From: Bacillota bacterium | GTDB lineage: Bacteria > Bacillota > Clostridia > Acetivibrionales > DTU013 | Direction of reading: 5' to 3' | DNA: 64,000 nucleotides | Assembly: GCA_023439545.1 (NCBI GenBank) | Contig: JAEXNT010000015.1 | Span: 1 to 64,000, forward strand | Part shown: one piece after another, positions 1 to 8,093 of the stretch | How positions within the stretch are numbered: the stretch's first letter is position 1 | Layout: each line of letters begins with the position of its first letter | The notes under the pieces: model-generated | The model's input: the letters and a program-made list of their open reading frames with translations, nothing else | Databases searched by the model: none | What the model was told of the DNA's origin: nothing | Position numbers and translations under genes: made by a program

Positions 1-419
1 CTTCCGACATTTACTCCGTCGGCTTTTTTATTCACTTCATCCATCGTTATGTCAAATCCCAGTTCATTCAGCTTGCGTATGATCTTGGGATTGCGCTGCT
101 CCCGCATCAGCCTCAGCTCTTCAAGGGACTTCAGGATCGGTTCGTAACGGCCGTTGAAGAAATAGCCTAGCAGGTGAATTTCAGGATCAAAATCGACGCT
201 TATCTCCACGCCCGCTATAACCTCGATACCGAGCTTCCTTCCTTCGACCTGCGCCTGTTCTATCCCGGCCATGGAATCATGATCGGTCACCGCTATAGCC
301 GCAAGTCCTTTTTTATGTGCATGCCGCACAAGCTCCGAAGGCGTCATGCTGCCGTCGGACACGGTCGTATGCGTGTGCAGGTCTATCAATCTGTCTTTCT
401 GTCCGTACTGTTCCTGCAA
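1..419 (-). CDS. PHP-domain metal-dependent phosphoesterase, 3' part beyond window
   Basis: The visible 139 N-terminal residues carry the PHP metal-binding signature: HTHT followed by VSDGSM near residues 15-24, then AVTDHDS around residue 43 and a downstream GVEIS block. This is the family of histidinol-phosphatase-like and 5'-3' nucleotide phosphatases that bind two or three metal ions; the substrate cannot be told. The gene runs off the left edge after the stretch MDEVNKKADG. The start is taken as TTG at 417-419, because GGAGG sits seven bases upstream and no ATG fits. The 160-base gap to the next gene upstream holds palindromic repeats. Confidence 0.85.
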   Translation of the reverse strand, partial: MQEQYGQKDRLIDLHTHTTVSDGSMTPSELVRHAHKKGLAAIAVTDHDSMAGIEQAQVEGRKLGIEVIAGVEISVDFDPEIHLLGYFFNGRYEPILKSLEELRLMREQRNPKIIRKLNELGFDITMDEVNKKADGVNVG

Positions 420-435
420 TAGTATTATCCTCCAG

Positions 436-600
436 TGTTTAGCTTTAGCGCCAAAAGGGGACATTCCTCGTCAGGGCTCTTGGGGACATTCCTTGCTATG
501 GTAGCTGAAGGTGTGTCCCCTTACATTGCATGGTGTGTCCCAGTGGCTTTAGCGTCAAAAGGGGACATTCCTCGTCAGGGTCATTGGAGGTGTGTCCCCT
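436..600. repeat. Cluster of GGGGACA/TGTCCCC palindromic (REP-like) elements
   Basis: On the minus strand the unit reads GGGGACACACCT, about 10-15 variable bases, GAGGAATGTCCCC, then TTTTGACGCTAAAGC. At least two full units plus two half units are packed here. The arms GGGGACA and TGTCCCC pair, followed by a 2x2 internal loop and a second CCTT/AAGG pair. The same unit recurs at about 21281-21430 and 46691-46737. This looks like a REP-type element of the kind mobilised by Y1 (REP-associated tyrosine) transposases, though no such transposase is in the window. Confidence 0.85.
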
Positions 601-1078
601 CACCTTTATATTCAAACCCTTCGCAGTCCTTCGGAGGAAAGGTTCCACCGTAGATCTGCTTCAGCAGGCCATCCAGCACCTTGAGGGCCCTTGCCGCCTG
701 CTCGCTGCCGATAAGCCCTTCCTCCAGAGCCTGTCCGAGTTCGTCCGCATCCAATAGTATTACCCTGCCGTCCGGAAATATTTTAATATCGACCAGCAAG
801 TCGTTAATCGTATAGGTGTCCGAAGCCTGTTCGTACTCAACCTCTATTATGTCGCAATACCAATAGAGAAAACGGCCGTCCCTGTCATAGAACCTGCCCA
901 GCTTGTAACCCCTGTCGAGGAAAGTAAAGGAAATGCCGCCCTGAATATCTGCCCTGGGCTTAATTGCAGACCATCTTGTCACAAGGAGGCTATCGCTTCT
1001 GAATAACAGCTCATCGCCGGAAATATCCACTACCTCGGATGGAATATATCTTCTGCGTAAAATCACAGGTTTTTTCAT
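581..1078 (-). CDS. DUF402 domain protein
   Basis: A 165-residue protein resembling the DUF402 family, whose studied relatives are nucleoside di-/triphosphate phosphatases (B. subtilis Ntdp) and FomD. Visible family features are the DRGYKLGRFYDRDG region, WYCDI, and DLLVDIKIFPDGRVILLDADEL, which supplies the acidic metal-binding residues. The last nine codons and the stop lie inside the palindromic repeat cluster that follows, so the C-terminus (after about residue 156) was probably rewritten by repeat insertion. Substrate unknown. Ribosome binding site is weak (GGGACGGG). Confidence 0.75.
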   Translation of the reverse strand: MKKPVILRRRYIPSEVVDISGDELLFRSDSLLVTRWSAIKPRADIQGGISFTFLDRGYKLGRFYDRDGRFLYWYCDIIEVEYEQASDTYTINDLLVDIKIFPDGRVILLDADELGQALEEGLIGSEQAARALKVLDGLLKQIYGGTFPPKDCEGFEYKGEGTHLQ

Positions 1079-1406
1079 AATTCACCCGTCCCCTGTTAGT
1101 CTCAATGTCTGATTTATGCTAATTATACCCCAGCAGCGGGCAATATGGAATATTATCTTCTCTTGCTGCGCCATTTCTTATTTCCCATTATTTGCCACTC
1201 TCGCGAGCCCTGTGGTAATATGGTAGAGGGGCGTCACTTGCGCAGCGTTGGCAAGCGGTTTTAACATAATGATAAAGGTCAAATCAATCGCCCCCCTTTT
1301 ATTGGTTTAACTTAATACTAATATAATCGACAGTGCCATAGATGACCATCGAAATGAGATCGGTTGAAATTTCCGCAAAGGGTCATGTGTAAATCAGGGG
1401 GTACGA
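1079..1406. other. Intergenic region with one promoter-like -10
   Basis: 328 bases between divergent genes. A TATAAT hexamer lies at about 1322-1327, suitably placed for the plus-strand gene at 1407, but no good -35 is seen. No ORF, hairpin or repeat of note was found in the remainder. Confidence 0.4.
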
Positions 1407-1724
1407 ATGAAACAAGCTGGAAGCTGCAACAATTGTGCTAAAGGCGTGAGGGTCAAGATCAACAGGGATATTTTTTGCAGGATACATGGTATCGTATCTG
1501 GCGATTTCTGCTGCGCGAGGTATTCAAGAAGACTCGAGGCATGGCTGCCGACCGAACGCAAGCCAAAATGTATAGAATGTGAATTTTTCATACAGGATTC
1601 AAGCGAAAACGGGCAGGATTCAGCAAACGGATATTGCCAGCTTTTCACTGTCCGCCGGTTTGACGGCGAAATAAAAAGTGCCTGCTCAAAGTTCCTGAGA
1701 AAATCGGAACGCAATATTTCATAA
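1407..1724 (+). CDS. Small cysteine-rich protein, function unknown
   Basis: 105 residues with ten cysteines. They fall into two groups: CNNC near the N-terminus with FCRIHG and FCC before residue 40, and CIEC around residue 57 followed by YCQLF and a C in the last 15 residues. This spacing resembles two zinc-ribbon-like or Fe-S-binding modules. The protein is basic, has no signal peptide and no membrane segment. GGGGG precedes the ATG. I do not recognise the family; a metal-binding role is inference from the cysteines alone. Confidence 0.65.
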   Translation: MKQAGSCNNCAKGVRVKINRDIFCRIHGIVSGDFCCARYSRRLEAWLPTERKPKCIECEFFIQDSSENGQDSANGYCQLFTVRRFDGEIKSACSKFLRKSERNIS

Positions 1725-1802
1725 CACAGCCAATTTATACCTCTTATCTGTTTTATACAGTTTCCCGATAATCCTAATATAAGGGCGGCAGGATATATTG
1801 CT

Positions 1803-1830
1803 TTGATTAGAGGATATATTATGGTAGAAT
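1803..1830 (+). promoter_or_regulatory. Promoter of the lytic transglycosylase gene
   Basis: TTGATT at 1803-1808 and TAGAAT at 1825-1830 with a 16-base spacer, about 24 bases before the ATG at 1854. Confidence 0.5.
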
Positions 1831-1853
1831 GTTATTGAAAGGTTGAGGGCTGC

Positions 1854-2561
1854 ATGATACCTAAAGTTTCAGATATATTCCAACAGAAGCTTGATGAAAT
1901 TCAGAGCAGGGTGCCTGTCAGGATAAGGGGCGCTTCCGATACCGTGTCCTTCGAACAGTACCTGAATAACAACGCTTCGACGTCCGACGCAGCAATGAGT
2001 GCGGATTCCGGATTTGATACCAATTCAGCCCTGCAATCCATTCTCGGCAATACCGCTTCATCTACCAATGGAAGTACTGATACGAGCTCTGCCACAAGCG
2101 CTCTGCAGAGGGCTCTGCTTTCGCTTGCCGCCAACAGGACCGGCACGGTTCAGGACAAGCTCAAGCTTAACGATCAGATAGAAAGCAGCATTGCCGAAAG
2201 CTCGCAGAAATATCACGTTGACCCCAATCTTATACGCGCTGTCATAAAGCAGGAGTCGAATTTCAATCCTTACGCTGTCTCGAGCGCCGGCGCCCAGGGC
2301 CTGATGCAGCTTATGCCCGGAACAGCGGATTCGCTCGGAGTCGATAATCCCTGGAATGTAAGCGAGAATATTGACGGCGGCACAAGATATCTGAAGGATC
2401 AGCTCGTCGCATTCGACGGCAATCTGGAACTGGCTCTGGCAGCCTATAACGCCGGTCCCGGCGCTGTAACCAAGTACAATGGCGTTCCTCCCTATACCGA
2501 AACGCAGGGCTATGTCAAAAAAGTCCTTGAGAATTATATTAATTATTCCAATAATAAGTAG
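1854..2561 (+). CDS. Lytic transglycosylase, SLT domain
   Basis: 235 residues. The C-terminal half (about residues 115-230) is a Slt70-type lysozyme-like domain that cleaves peptidoglycan between MurNAc and GlcNAc. The catalytic glutamate is in KQESNFNP, followed by SSAGAQGLMQLMPGTA and LALAAYNAGPGAV, all diagnostic. The first 110 residues are a Ser/Ala/Thr-rich low-complexity linker with no clear signal peptide, as in flagellar-rod or phage-derived SLT proteins; export route is therefore uncertain. Monocistronic, convergent with tsaD. Confidence 0.9.
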   Translation: MIPKVSDIFQQKLDEIQSRVPVRIRGASDTVSFEQYLNNNASTSDAAMSADSGFDTNSALQSILGNTASSTNGSTDTSSATSALQRALLSLAANRTGTVQDKLKLNDQIESSIAESSQKYHVDPNLIRAVIKQESNFNPYAVSSAGAQGLMQLMPGTADSLGVDNPWNVSENIDGGTRYLKDQLVAFDGNLELALAAYNAGPGAVTKYNGVPPYTETQGYVKKVLENYINYSNNK

Positions 2562-2920
2562 TTTTTTCTATTGCATGTCTCTATGAAAATTCAATTTCCG
2601 ACACCTGTAATCCACACTATCCACATTGTTATCCACACAAGAAAATGCTACATTTTACGCGATTTCCGAGCAATTTCCACATTATTCACAGCTGCAGTTT
2701 CTACAATTTTTTCATTTTATCTTGACTTTTCTTAAAAGTGTCTATATTGCGGAACACCGCTATTTATGTACTTTCTAAAGTACACTTACCTTTTGAAAAG
2801 ACTTTTAAGATTTTCCGACAAAATTTTACTTTTTACGTTTTTTCCCATAAATGGTTTATGATATTTAATGGTCGTTCCGGGTCGAAATAATTGTGGAAAA
2901 ATAAAAGTTATCCACAGCTT
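2562..2920. promoter_or_regulatory. DnaA-box-like cluster between convergent genes
   Basis: Matches to TTATNCACA: exact TTATCCACA at 2629-2637 and 2908-2916, TTATTCACA at 2682-2690, and one-mismatch copies at 2608-2616 (TAATCCACA), 2617-2625 (CTATCCACA) and 2892-2900 (reverse strand). The first three are spaced 9-12 bases apart on the same strand. Between the groups is an AT-rich stretch (about 2700-2880) with a palindrome around ACTTTCTAAAGT. The genes on both sides end here, so no promoter is needed for them. No dnaA or dnaN is nearby. A DnaA-titrating or reactivating site is possible; this is inference. Confidence 0.45.
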
Positions 2921-3942
2921 CTGCATCCGAGTTTCAGACCGGGGATCGCATTGAGATCCAGTCCTGATACATGGCCGCGCTTATATTCGAAATATGCCGC
3001 AGACGCGATCATTGCAGCATTATCGGTGCACAAAACAGGTCTCGGATAAAACATCTCCATTGCCGCTTGTTCGACAGCAGCCTTCATATCCCTGCGCAGC
3101 TGTGAATTCGACGCCACACCGCCTGCCAAAGCAACACGTTTTACACCATGCCTAAGCGCCGCTTTTATAGTATTGCCGACAAGCACGTCTACGACAGCCT
3201 GCTGGAAGCTCGCGCAAACATCGGGGATATTGACTGTTTCCCCTTTCTGGGCGGAGCTGTTCAGATAGTTCAGCACTGCGGTCTTAAGGCCGCTGAAGCT
3301 GAAATCGAGGCTCCCGTCGCCGAAATATACCCGTGGGAAATCGACGGCTTTACTGTTGCCGCATTTCGCCTCGCTGTCGATGATCGGCCCTCCGGGGTAT
3401 CCCAATCCCAGAGCTCGCGCTATTTTGTCGAATGCCTCGCCCGCAGCGTCGTCGCGTGTCTGCCCAAGTATTTCATATCTGTCGAAATCCGCTACATGCA
3501 CTATGTGGCTGTGCCCTCCGGATGCGACCATACAGATGAAAGGCGGCTCAAGCGCTTCGTTTTCAAGATAATTTGCAGAAATATGTCCTTCTATATGGTG
3601 AACGCCGATCAGCGGTTTCTCTGCTGCAAACGCGAGACCCTTTGCCGCCGACAAACCTACGAGCAGTGCGCCGACAAGCCCCGGTCCATAGGTGACTCCG
3701 ATCGCGTCGATATCTGCAAGCTTTACGTCAGCCTCGGATAAAGCCTGATCGATGACCGGCATGACAAGTTCGACGTGCTTGCGCGAGGCGATTTCAGGCA
3801 CGACGCCCCCGTACTTTTTATGCAGATCTATCTGTGAAGAAATGACATTCGATAGTATTTTTCTGCCGTTGACGACTACAGACGCGGACGTTTCGTCACA
3901 ACTCGATTCTATTGCGAGTATTAAAACATCGGAATCGTTCAA
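2908..3942 (-). CDS. tsaD: tRNA N6-adenosine threonylcarbamoyltransferase
   Basis: 344 residues, normal for TsaD (Gcp/YgjD). It transfers the threonylcarbamoyl group to A37 of tRNAs reading ANN codons, working with TsaB and TsaE, both encoded at 22-23.6 kb in this window. Visible motifs: AIESSCDETSASVV at the N-terminus, the metal-binding HIEGH in GVHHIEGH, the ASGGHSHIV loop, and the ATP-binding GGVASNSQLR. Cytoplasmic. It stands alone rather than in the tsaE-tsaB-rimI operon. The stop codon overlaps a DnaA-box-like sequence. Confidence 0.97.
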   Translation of the reverse strand: MNDSDVLILAIESSCDETSASVVVNGRKILSNVISSQIDLHKKYGGVVPEIASRKHVELVMPVIDQALSEADVKLADIDAIGVTYGPGLVGALLVGLSAAKGLAFAAEKPLIGVHHIEGHISANYLENEALEPPFICMVASGGHSHIVHVADFDRYEILGQTRDDAAGEAFDKIARALGLGYPGGPIIDSEAKCGNSKAVDFPRVYFGDGSLDFSFSGLKTAVLNYLNSSAQKGETVNIPDVCASFQQAVVDVLVGNTIKAALRHGVKRVALAGGVASNSQLRRDMKAAVEQAAMEMFYPRPVLCTDNAAMIASAAYFEYKRGHVSGLDLNAIPGLKLGCRSCG

Positions 3943-4024
3943 AACAGCACCTCCTGTCCTAATTTCCCGTTTCTATTCAGTATGATAGCCCAAAATGCGA
4001 TATTTTACAAGGCGGGGCGATAAT

Positions 4025-4125
4025 GCAGCTTGCGAGGGCTTCCGACCGGCTCGTTTCACCGACTCATTTCACCGATCATTTCACGGTCCATTACACAGCG
4101 CTATTCACGGTTCAGTTTATGACTC
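4025..4125. repeat. Degenerate short tandem repeat
   Basis: About seven imperfect units of 11-13 bases built on TTTCACCGA/ATTCACGG lie between the exporter operon and tsaD. They look like slippage products; no coding or promoter signal is seen in them. Confidence 0.5.
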
Positions 4126-4158
4126 TGTTTACTGAGCTTTCCAGACGGCAAACGGCGG

Positions 4159-5904
4159 CTATGAAGCTTCGCTTATTCTGAACTGCTTTTCATACAATGT
4201 CCTGTACAGCTTTCCGAGGGACATCAATTCGTTGTGGCTGCCGTATTCGGTGACTCTGCCGTTTTCGACGAGATAGATCACGTCGGCATTCTCTATCGTG
4301 GAAAGTCTGTGGGCGATTATCAGCGCCGTTTTACCCTTCATGAGGGCGCCGAGCGCTTCCTGTACCTGCTGTTCGCTTTGTGAATCGAGAGATGATGTGG
4401 CTTCGTCCAGCAGCAGGATGGGCGCATCCTTAAGAAAAGCCCTCGCTATGGCGATCCTCTGTCTCTGCCCTCCCGAAAGCTTGACGCCGCGTTCTCCGAC
4501 GACCGTGTCATAGCCGTTCGGCATTTCGCATATAAATTCGTCCGCATGGGCGGCTTTTGCCGCGGCGATTATCTCACCCTGCGATGCTCCCGGTCTGCCG
4601 TAGCCTATGTTTTCACCGACAGTGCCGTCAAATACGTAGGCATCCTGGGGAACATAGGCGATCAATGAACGCAGTTCCTGCATGCAAAGAGTTTTGACCG
4701 GCTTCCCGTCTATGGTCATTTTACCTGAACACGGCTGATAAAAGCCCATTATAAGCTTTATCACGGTGCTTTTCCCTCCCCCGCTCGGGCCTACCAGAGC
4801 GGCGACCTGCCCCTTTCCTACTGCCAGGCTGATACCCTCCAGCACATTATTTTTATTGTCATAGGAAAATTCGATTTCCTTCATTTCAATGACGGCGTCG
4901 CTCCCGTCGACCGCTTCCGTCTGTACCGAGCCGGCCTCGGATTCCGTATCCATCAGGCCGGTAACCCTTTCCGCGCCCGCCAGGTAACCCTGCATCTGAA
5001 TAATCATACCATTTATCTGGCTGAACAGCCTGTTTACATTCCCAAGCAGCATAACCATAGACATTACCGATCCAAGGCTGCTCAGGCCTCGCATTGCCAG
5101 AAACGACGCGAGCAGGATGACCCCGATGAAATTGATAGTCCCGAAGAAGAAGTTCCTGCTTTCGACAAAGGCGCTCTTTTTCGTAAGTTCAAGGTTCTTT
5201 TTATAAATTTCCCCGTTTATGCCGCACGCAATATCCAGCAGGAATTTTTCAAGTCTGAGGCTCTTGACCGTCATAAACCCGCCGATTATATTCGAGAGGT
5301 TCTCGGTATATCTACCCAGGCTTTTTTGTATCTCGCCGCTCAATTTGCGGACGAAGTCCTTTTGTTTTACGTTTATCAGCACGGAGAGCAGTCCGATGAT
5401 TATCAATACGATACTGACCTTCCAGTCCAGTATGAACATTATCAGCGCGGAGCCAACGCCCTGCAGGAGCGTGACTACAATCATCCTGAAAGGCCATCCG
5501 TAAGCGTTCTCCATCGTGCCGACATCGTTGGCGAGCCTTGATACGGTATCGCCGCTGTGGTTTTGCTCTATATAAGAGACGGGCAGATGCAGTATCTTTT
5601 TAAAAGCCAGTTTTATGAGACTGGTGGTAGTCAGACTGTATGACCTGAAAAGAAAGAATTCTATGGTAACGAATACGACCATGCCGGACATCGAAACAAG
5701 CAGCGTAAGCAGCAGACCTTTCTTCAGCAGCTGCATATCGGCGCCGACCGCGGCGTCGGTCATTATTTTCATCACGACGGGTGTGAGCAGATAAAAACTG
5801 ATCTCGGTCAGGCAATCGATAAGCAGTATGATGGCGTATGCAGGTTTATTCGGTTTGATGAATTTGAATATGCCGAAAAACTCCTTCAGATCGAGTTTCT
5901 TCAT
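4159..5904 (-). CDS. ABC exporter half-transporter (type IV fold), second subunit
   Basis: 581 residues: an N-terminal six-helix export domain (about 20-310) and a C-terminal nucleotide-binding domain. Walker A is GPSGGGKST, the signature is LSGGQRQR, Walker B is ILLLDEATSSLD with the catalytic glutamate, and the switch histidine is in IIAHRLST. Its start overlaps the stop of the upstream half-transporter by four bases, so the two are probably translated together and form a heterodimer. Both subunits keep complete ATPase motifs. The substrate (drug, lipid or peptide) cannot be inferred. Confidence 0.92.
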   Translation of the reverse strand: MKKLDLKEFFGIFKFIKPNKPAYAIILLIDCLTEISFYLLTPVVMKIMTDAAVGADMQLLKKGLLLTLLVSMSGMVVFVTIEFFLFRSYSLTTTSLIKLAFKKILHLPVSYIEQNHSGDTVSRLANDVGTMENAYGWPFRMIVVTLLQGVGSALIMFILDWKVSIVLIIIGLLSVLINVKQKDFVRKLSGEIQKSLGRYTENLSNIIGGFMTVKSLRLEKFLLDIACGINGEIYKKNLELTKKSAFVESRNFFFGTINFIGVILLASFLAMRGLSSLGSVMSMVMLLGNVNRLFSQINGMIIQMQGYLAGAERVTGLMDTESEAGSVQTEAVDGSDAVIEMKEIEFSYDNKNNVLEGISLAVGKGQVAALVGPSGGGKSTVIKLIMGFYQPCSGKMTIDGKPVKTLCMQELRSLIAYVPQDAYVFDGTVGENIGYGRPGASQGEIIAAAKAAHADEFICEMPNGYDTVVGERGVKLSGGQRQRIAIARAFLKDAPILLLDEATSSLDSQSEQQVQEALGALMKGKTALIIAHRLSTIENADVIYLVENGRVTEYGSHNELMSLGKLYRTLYEKQFRISEAS

Positions 5905-7877
5905 ACCGCTGCCTCACCTTCTTCCCCATCTGCAGCGTCGCCTTCGGAAGCTGCCGTCCACTTTCCTTCAGCTTCCTCGACGCCCGTGTCTTCGCTGCCC
6001 GTGTCTTTGCCATCCGTGTCTTCGCTTTTAGCGGTCTGCCTGCTGTAAAGCTTTGAATACAGACTGTCGCAAGCCGCCAGCGCTTCATGAGTACCTCTTT
6101 CAACGATCTGTCCATGGTCCATGACGAGTATCTCATCGACATTCTTTATCGTTGAAAGCCTGTGTGTAACTATTATTGCGGTCTTATCCCGCATGACGGT
6201 ATTCATGGCTTCCTGCACGAGCGATTCTGAAATCGTATCGAGCGCCGATGTAGGCTCATCCAGCAATATAACCGGCGCATCCTTCAGAAAAGCGCGGGCG
6301 AGCGATATCCTTTGCTTCTGCCCTCCGGAAAGCTTGATCCCGCGTTCGCCGACAAGCGTATCGTAGCCCTCGGGCAGCTCCATTATGAACTCATGGGCGC
6401 AGGCGGATATCGCGGCGTTCACCACTTCTTCCCTGATGGCGTCCGGCCTTCCGTAGAGGATGTTGTCATATACCGACGCCGGAAAAAGATAGGTATCCTG
6501 CGAAACAAGCGAAATATTCGAGCGTATGGCCGCAATGCTCCATTCCCGAAGCTCATGGCCATAAAGCTCGATATCGCCTTCCCTGTAATCATAGAAGCCG
6601 GATATCAGCTTGAGCACCGTACTTTTCCCGCAGCCGCTCGCCCCGACCAGCGCTGTCCTGCTGCCGGGCTTTATACCGAAGCTCAAGCGGTCCAAAACCT
6701 TCTTAATATCTGCGAGACTACCTTCATCGCCGTTGATGGCGTTCGTGTTTACTGCCGCTTCCAGGCTTTCCTCCAACCTGCCGGAGGAGGCAGCAGCGTC
6801 GGCGGCGGCAGGCTGTTCAGTCCCATAGGAGAAGGTCACGTCCTTCAATTCGATACAGTATTCGGCTCCATCCGGAGTAAAAGCCGAACCATCCTCTCTT
6901 TCCGCAGGGCTGTCAATCACGTCGAAAAACCTCCGGGCCGTACCCAGGGAGTTTCTGAAATTGGTCACCGTACGCGGCAGACCCGATACAGGCCACACTA
7001 TATTGTTCAGAAGGTAAACGAACGCGAATATCCTGCCCGGTTCGATCTCTTTGTTTATGGAAAGAAATGCTCCATAAATCATGCAGATCGTGAACGGGGC
7101 CGACCACAGTATTATGTTGAAGGGCGGCATCCACTTCATTCTGTGGATACCTTTGATGTCGTAATCATAGCTCTTTTTGACCATGCCGGAAAACTTGTCA
7201 AAGAATAAGCTCTCCAGATTGAAAGCCTTAATGATAAATATGCCGCCATATGAATCCTGCGCAAACGCGGTAGCCTTGCCGATCTCGGCTGAAGACTCCT
7301 TGTAGAAGCCGATCATCGGCTTTGTGATCTTTGTCGAGAAGTAAAGCACCGGAGGCATTAGTACCAGCGAAACAACATAAAGTTTCCAGCTTACGCTGAT
7401 AAGATAAACCGATGTTATTACAATAGAAACCAGCATGATCGCCGTTTTAAAAAGATCTTCCCCGATGAAATTCAACAAGGAGGTCATATCACGCGTGAAC
7501 CTTGAGATGAGGTCGCCGGTGTGATTGTTTTCGATAAAGGAAAGCTTCAGCTTTTGCAGATGCTCTACCGCATTATTTCTGATATCGAGGATGACCCTGG
7601 ACTTGAACCGGCCGTATATGTAGGTCGAAAAAAAAGTTATGAATATGCCGGCAAGCAAAACCAAACCTGCAATTAACAGGCATCTGACAAGCTCGTTCTG
7701 CCTTCCGTCGATTGCAGATCCGACAGAATCGTTGATAAGCTCAGCGCAGGCAAGATTGATCAGCGTTACGCAGGCTGACAGTACCATGTATGCAAGGACG
7801 CTCAGCTTGTATTTCCTGATGTATGAGAACATCCTTTTAATTATTTCTTTTGTTTTATAGCTCATATTTTCCTGCAT
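5901..7877 (-). CDS. ABC exporter half-transporter, first subunit, with insert and acidic tail
   Basis: 658 residues, longer than the usual 580. A six-helix export domain is followed by a nucleotide-binding domain with Walker A GASGCGKST, signature LSGGQKQR and Walker B VILLDEPTSALD. Two additions explain the length: an Ala/Glu-rich insertion of about 40 residues just after the A-loop (FSYGTEQPAAADAAA), and a hydrophilic Glu/Asp/Gly-rich C-terminal tail of about 45 residues. First gene of a two-gene operon with the partner half-transporter. Likely heterodimeric exporter. Confidence 0.92.
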   Translation of the reverse strand: MQENMSYKTKEIIKRMFSYIRKYKLSVLAYMVLSACVTLINLACAELINDSVGSAIDGRQNELVRCLLIAGLVLLAGIFITFFSTYIYGRFKSRVILDIRNNAVEHLQKLKLSFIENNHTGDLISRFTRDMTSLLNFIGEDLFKTAIMLVSIVITSVYLISVSWKLYVVSLVLMPPVLYFSTKITKPMIGFYKESSAEIGKATAFAQDSYGGIFIIKAFNLESLFFDKFSGMVKKSYDYDIKGIHRMKWMPPFNIILWSAPFTICMIYGAFLSINKEIEPGRIFAFVYLLNNIVWPVSGLPRTVTNFRNSLGTARRFFDVIDSPAEREDGSAFTPDGAEYCIELKDVTFSYGTEQPAAADAAASSGRLEESLEAAVNTNAINGDEGSLADIKKVLDRLSFGIKPGSRTALVGASGCGKSTVLKLISGFYDYREGDIELYGHELREWSIAAIRSNISLVSQDTYLFPASVYDNILYGRPDAIREEVVNAAISACAHEFIMELPEGYDTLVGERGIKLSGGQKQRISLARAFLKDAPVILLDEPTSALDTISESLVQEAMNTVMRDKTAIIVTHRLSTIKNVDEILVMDHGQIVERGTHEALAACDSLYSKLYSRQTAKSEDTDGKDTGSEDTGVEEAEGKWTAASEGDAADGEEGEAAV

Positions 7878-7949
7878 GGCTATATTCTACCATCGGTTAA
7901 CTACAGTATCAACGGAAAAAAAGTATAAAAAAAACATGGGTTTTATCCC

Positions 7950-8093
7950 ATGCCCCTAAAAAATAGGAGAAACGCTAATGTTCGAATACATTATAACAAA
8001 ATGTAAATTTATGTTATATAGTCCCGAATTCCCTATTTTCCAGGGGCTCTTAGTCCTATATATAGGTCTGTAGTCCTAGTACTTATAGGACTA
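7950..8093. repeat. Intergenic inverted repeats downstream of uppP
   Basis: The 210-base gap holds several palindromes: CATGGG/CCCATG at about 7935-7953, a wider pair GCCCCTAAAAAATAGG versus CCTATTTTCCAGGGGC, the perfect 12-mer CCTATATATAGG at 8055-8066, and an 8-bp stem TAGTCCTA/TAGGACTA at 8071-8093 that overlaps the uppP stop codon. The last could end uppP transcription, although no U-run follows it. Confidence 0.5.

Noticed and set aside
436..600. CRISPR-like array from repeated GGGGACATTCC
   Set aside because: Repeats are palindromic halves with variable spacing and recur singly elsewhere, so they are REP-like, not CRISPR.
1394..1714. Minus-strand ORF overlapping the cysteine-rich gene
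   Set aside because: No ribosome binding site; the plus-strand frame has clustered CxxC pairs and a G-rich RBS.
2562..2920. Chromosomal origin of replication
   Set aside because: DnaA-box-like sites are present, but dnaA, dnaN, recF and gyrB are absent; kept only as a DnaA-binding candidate.
6312..7208. Long plus-strand ORF (298 codons) inside the ABC exporter gene
   Set aside because: It lies opposite a gene with full Walker and signature motifs, has no ribosome binding site and no recognisable domain; a shadow frame.
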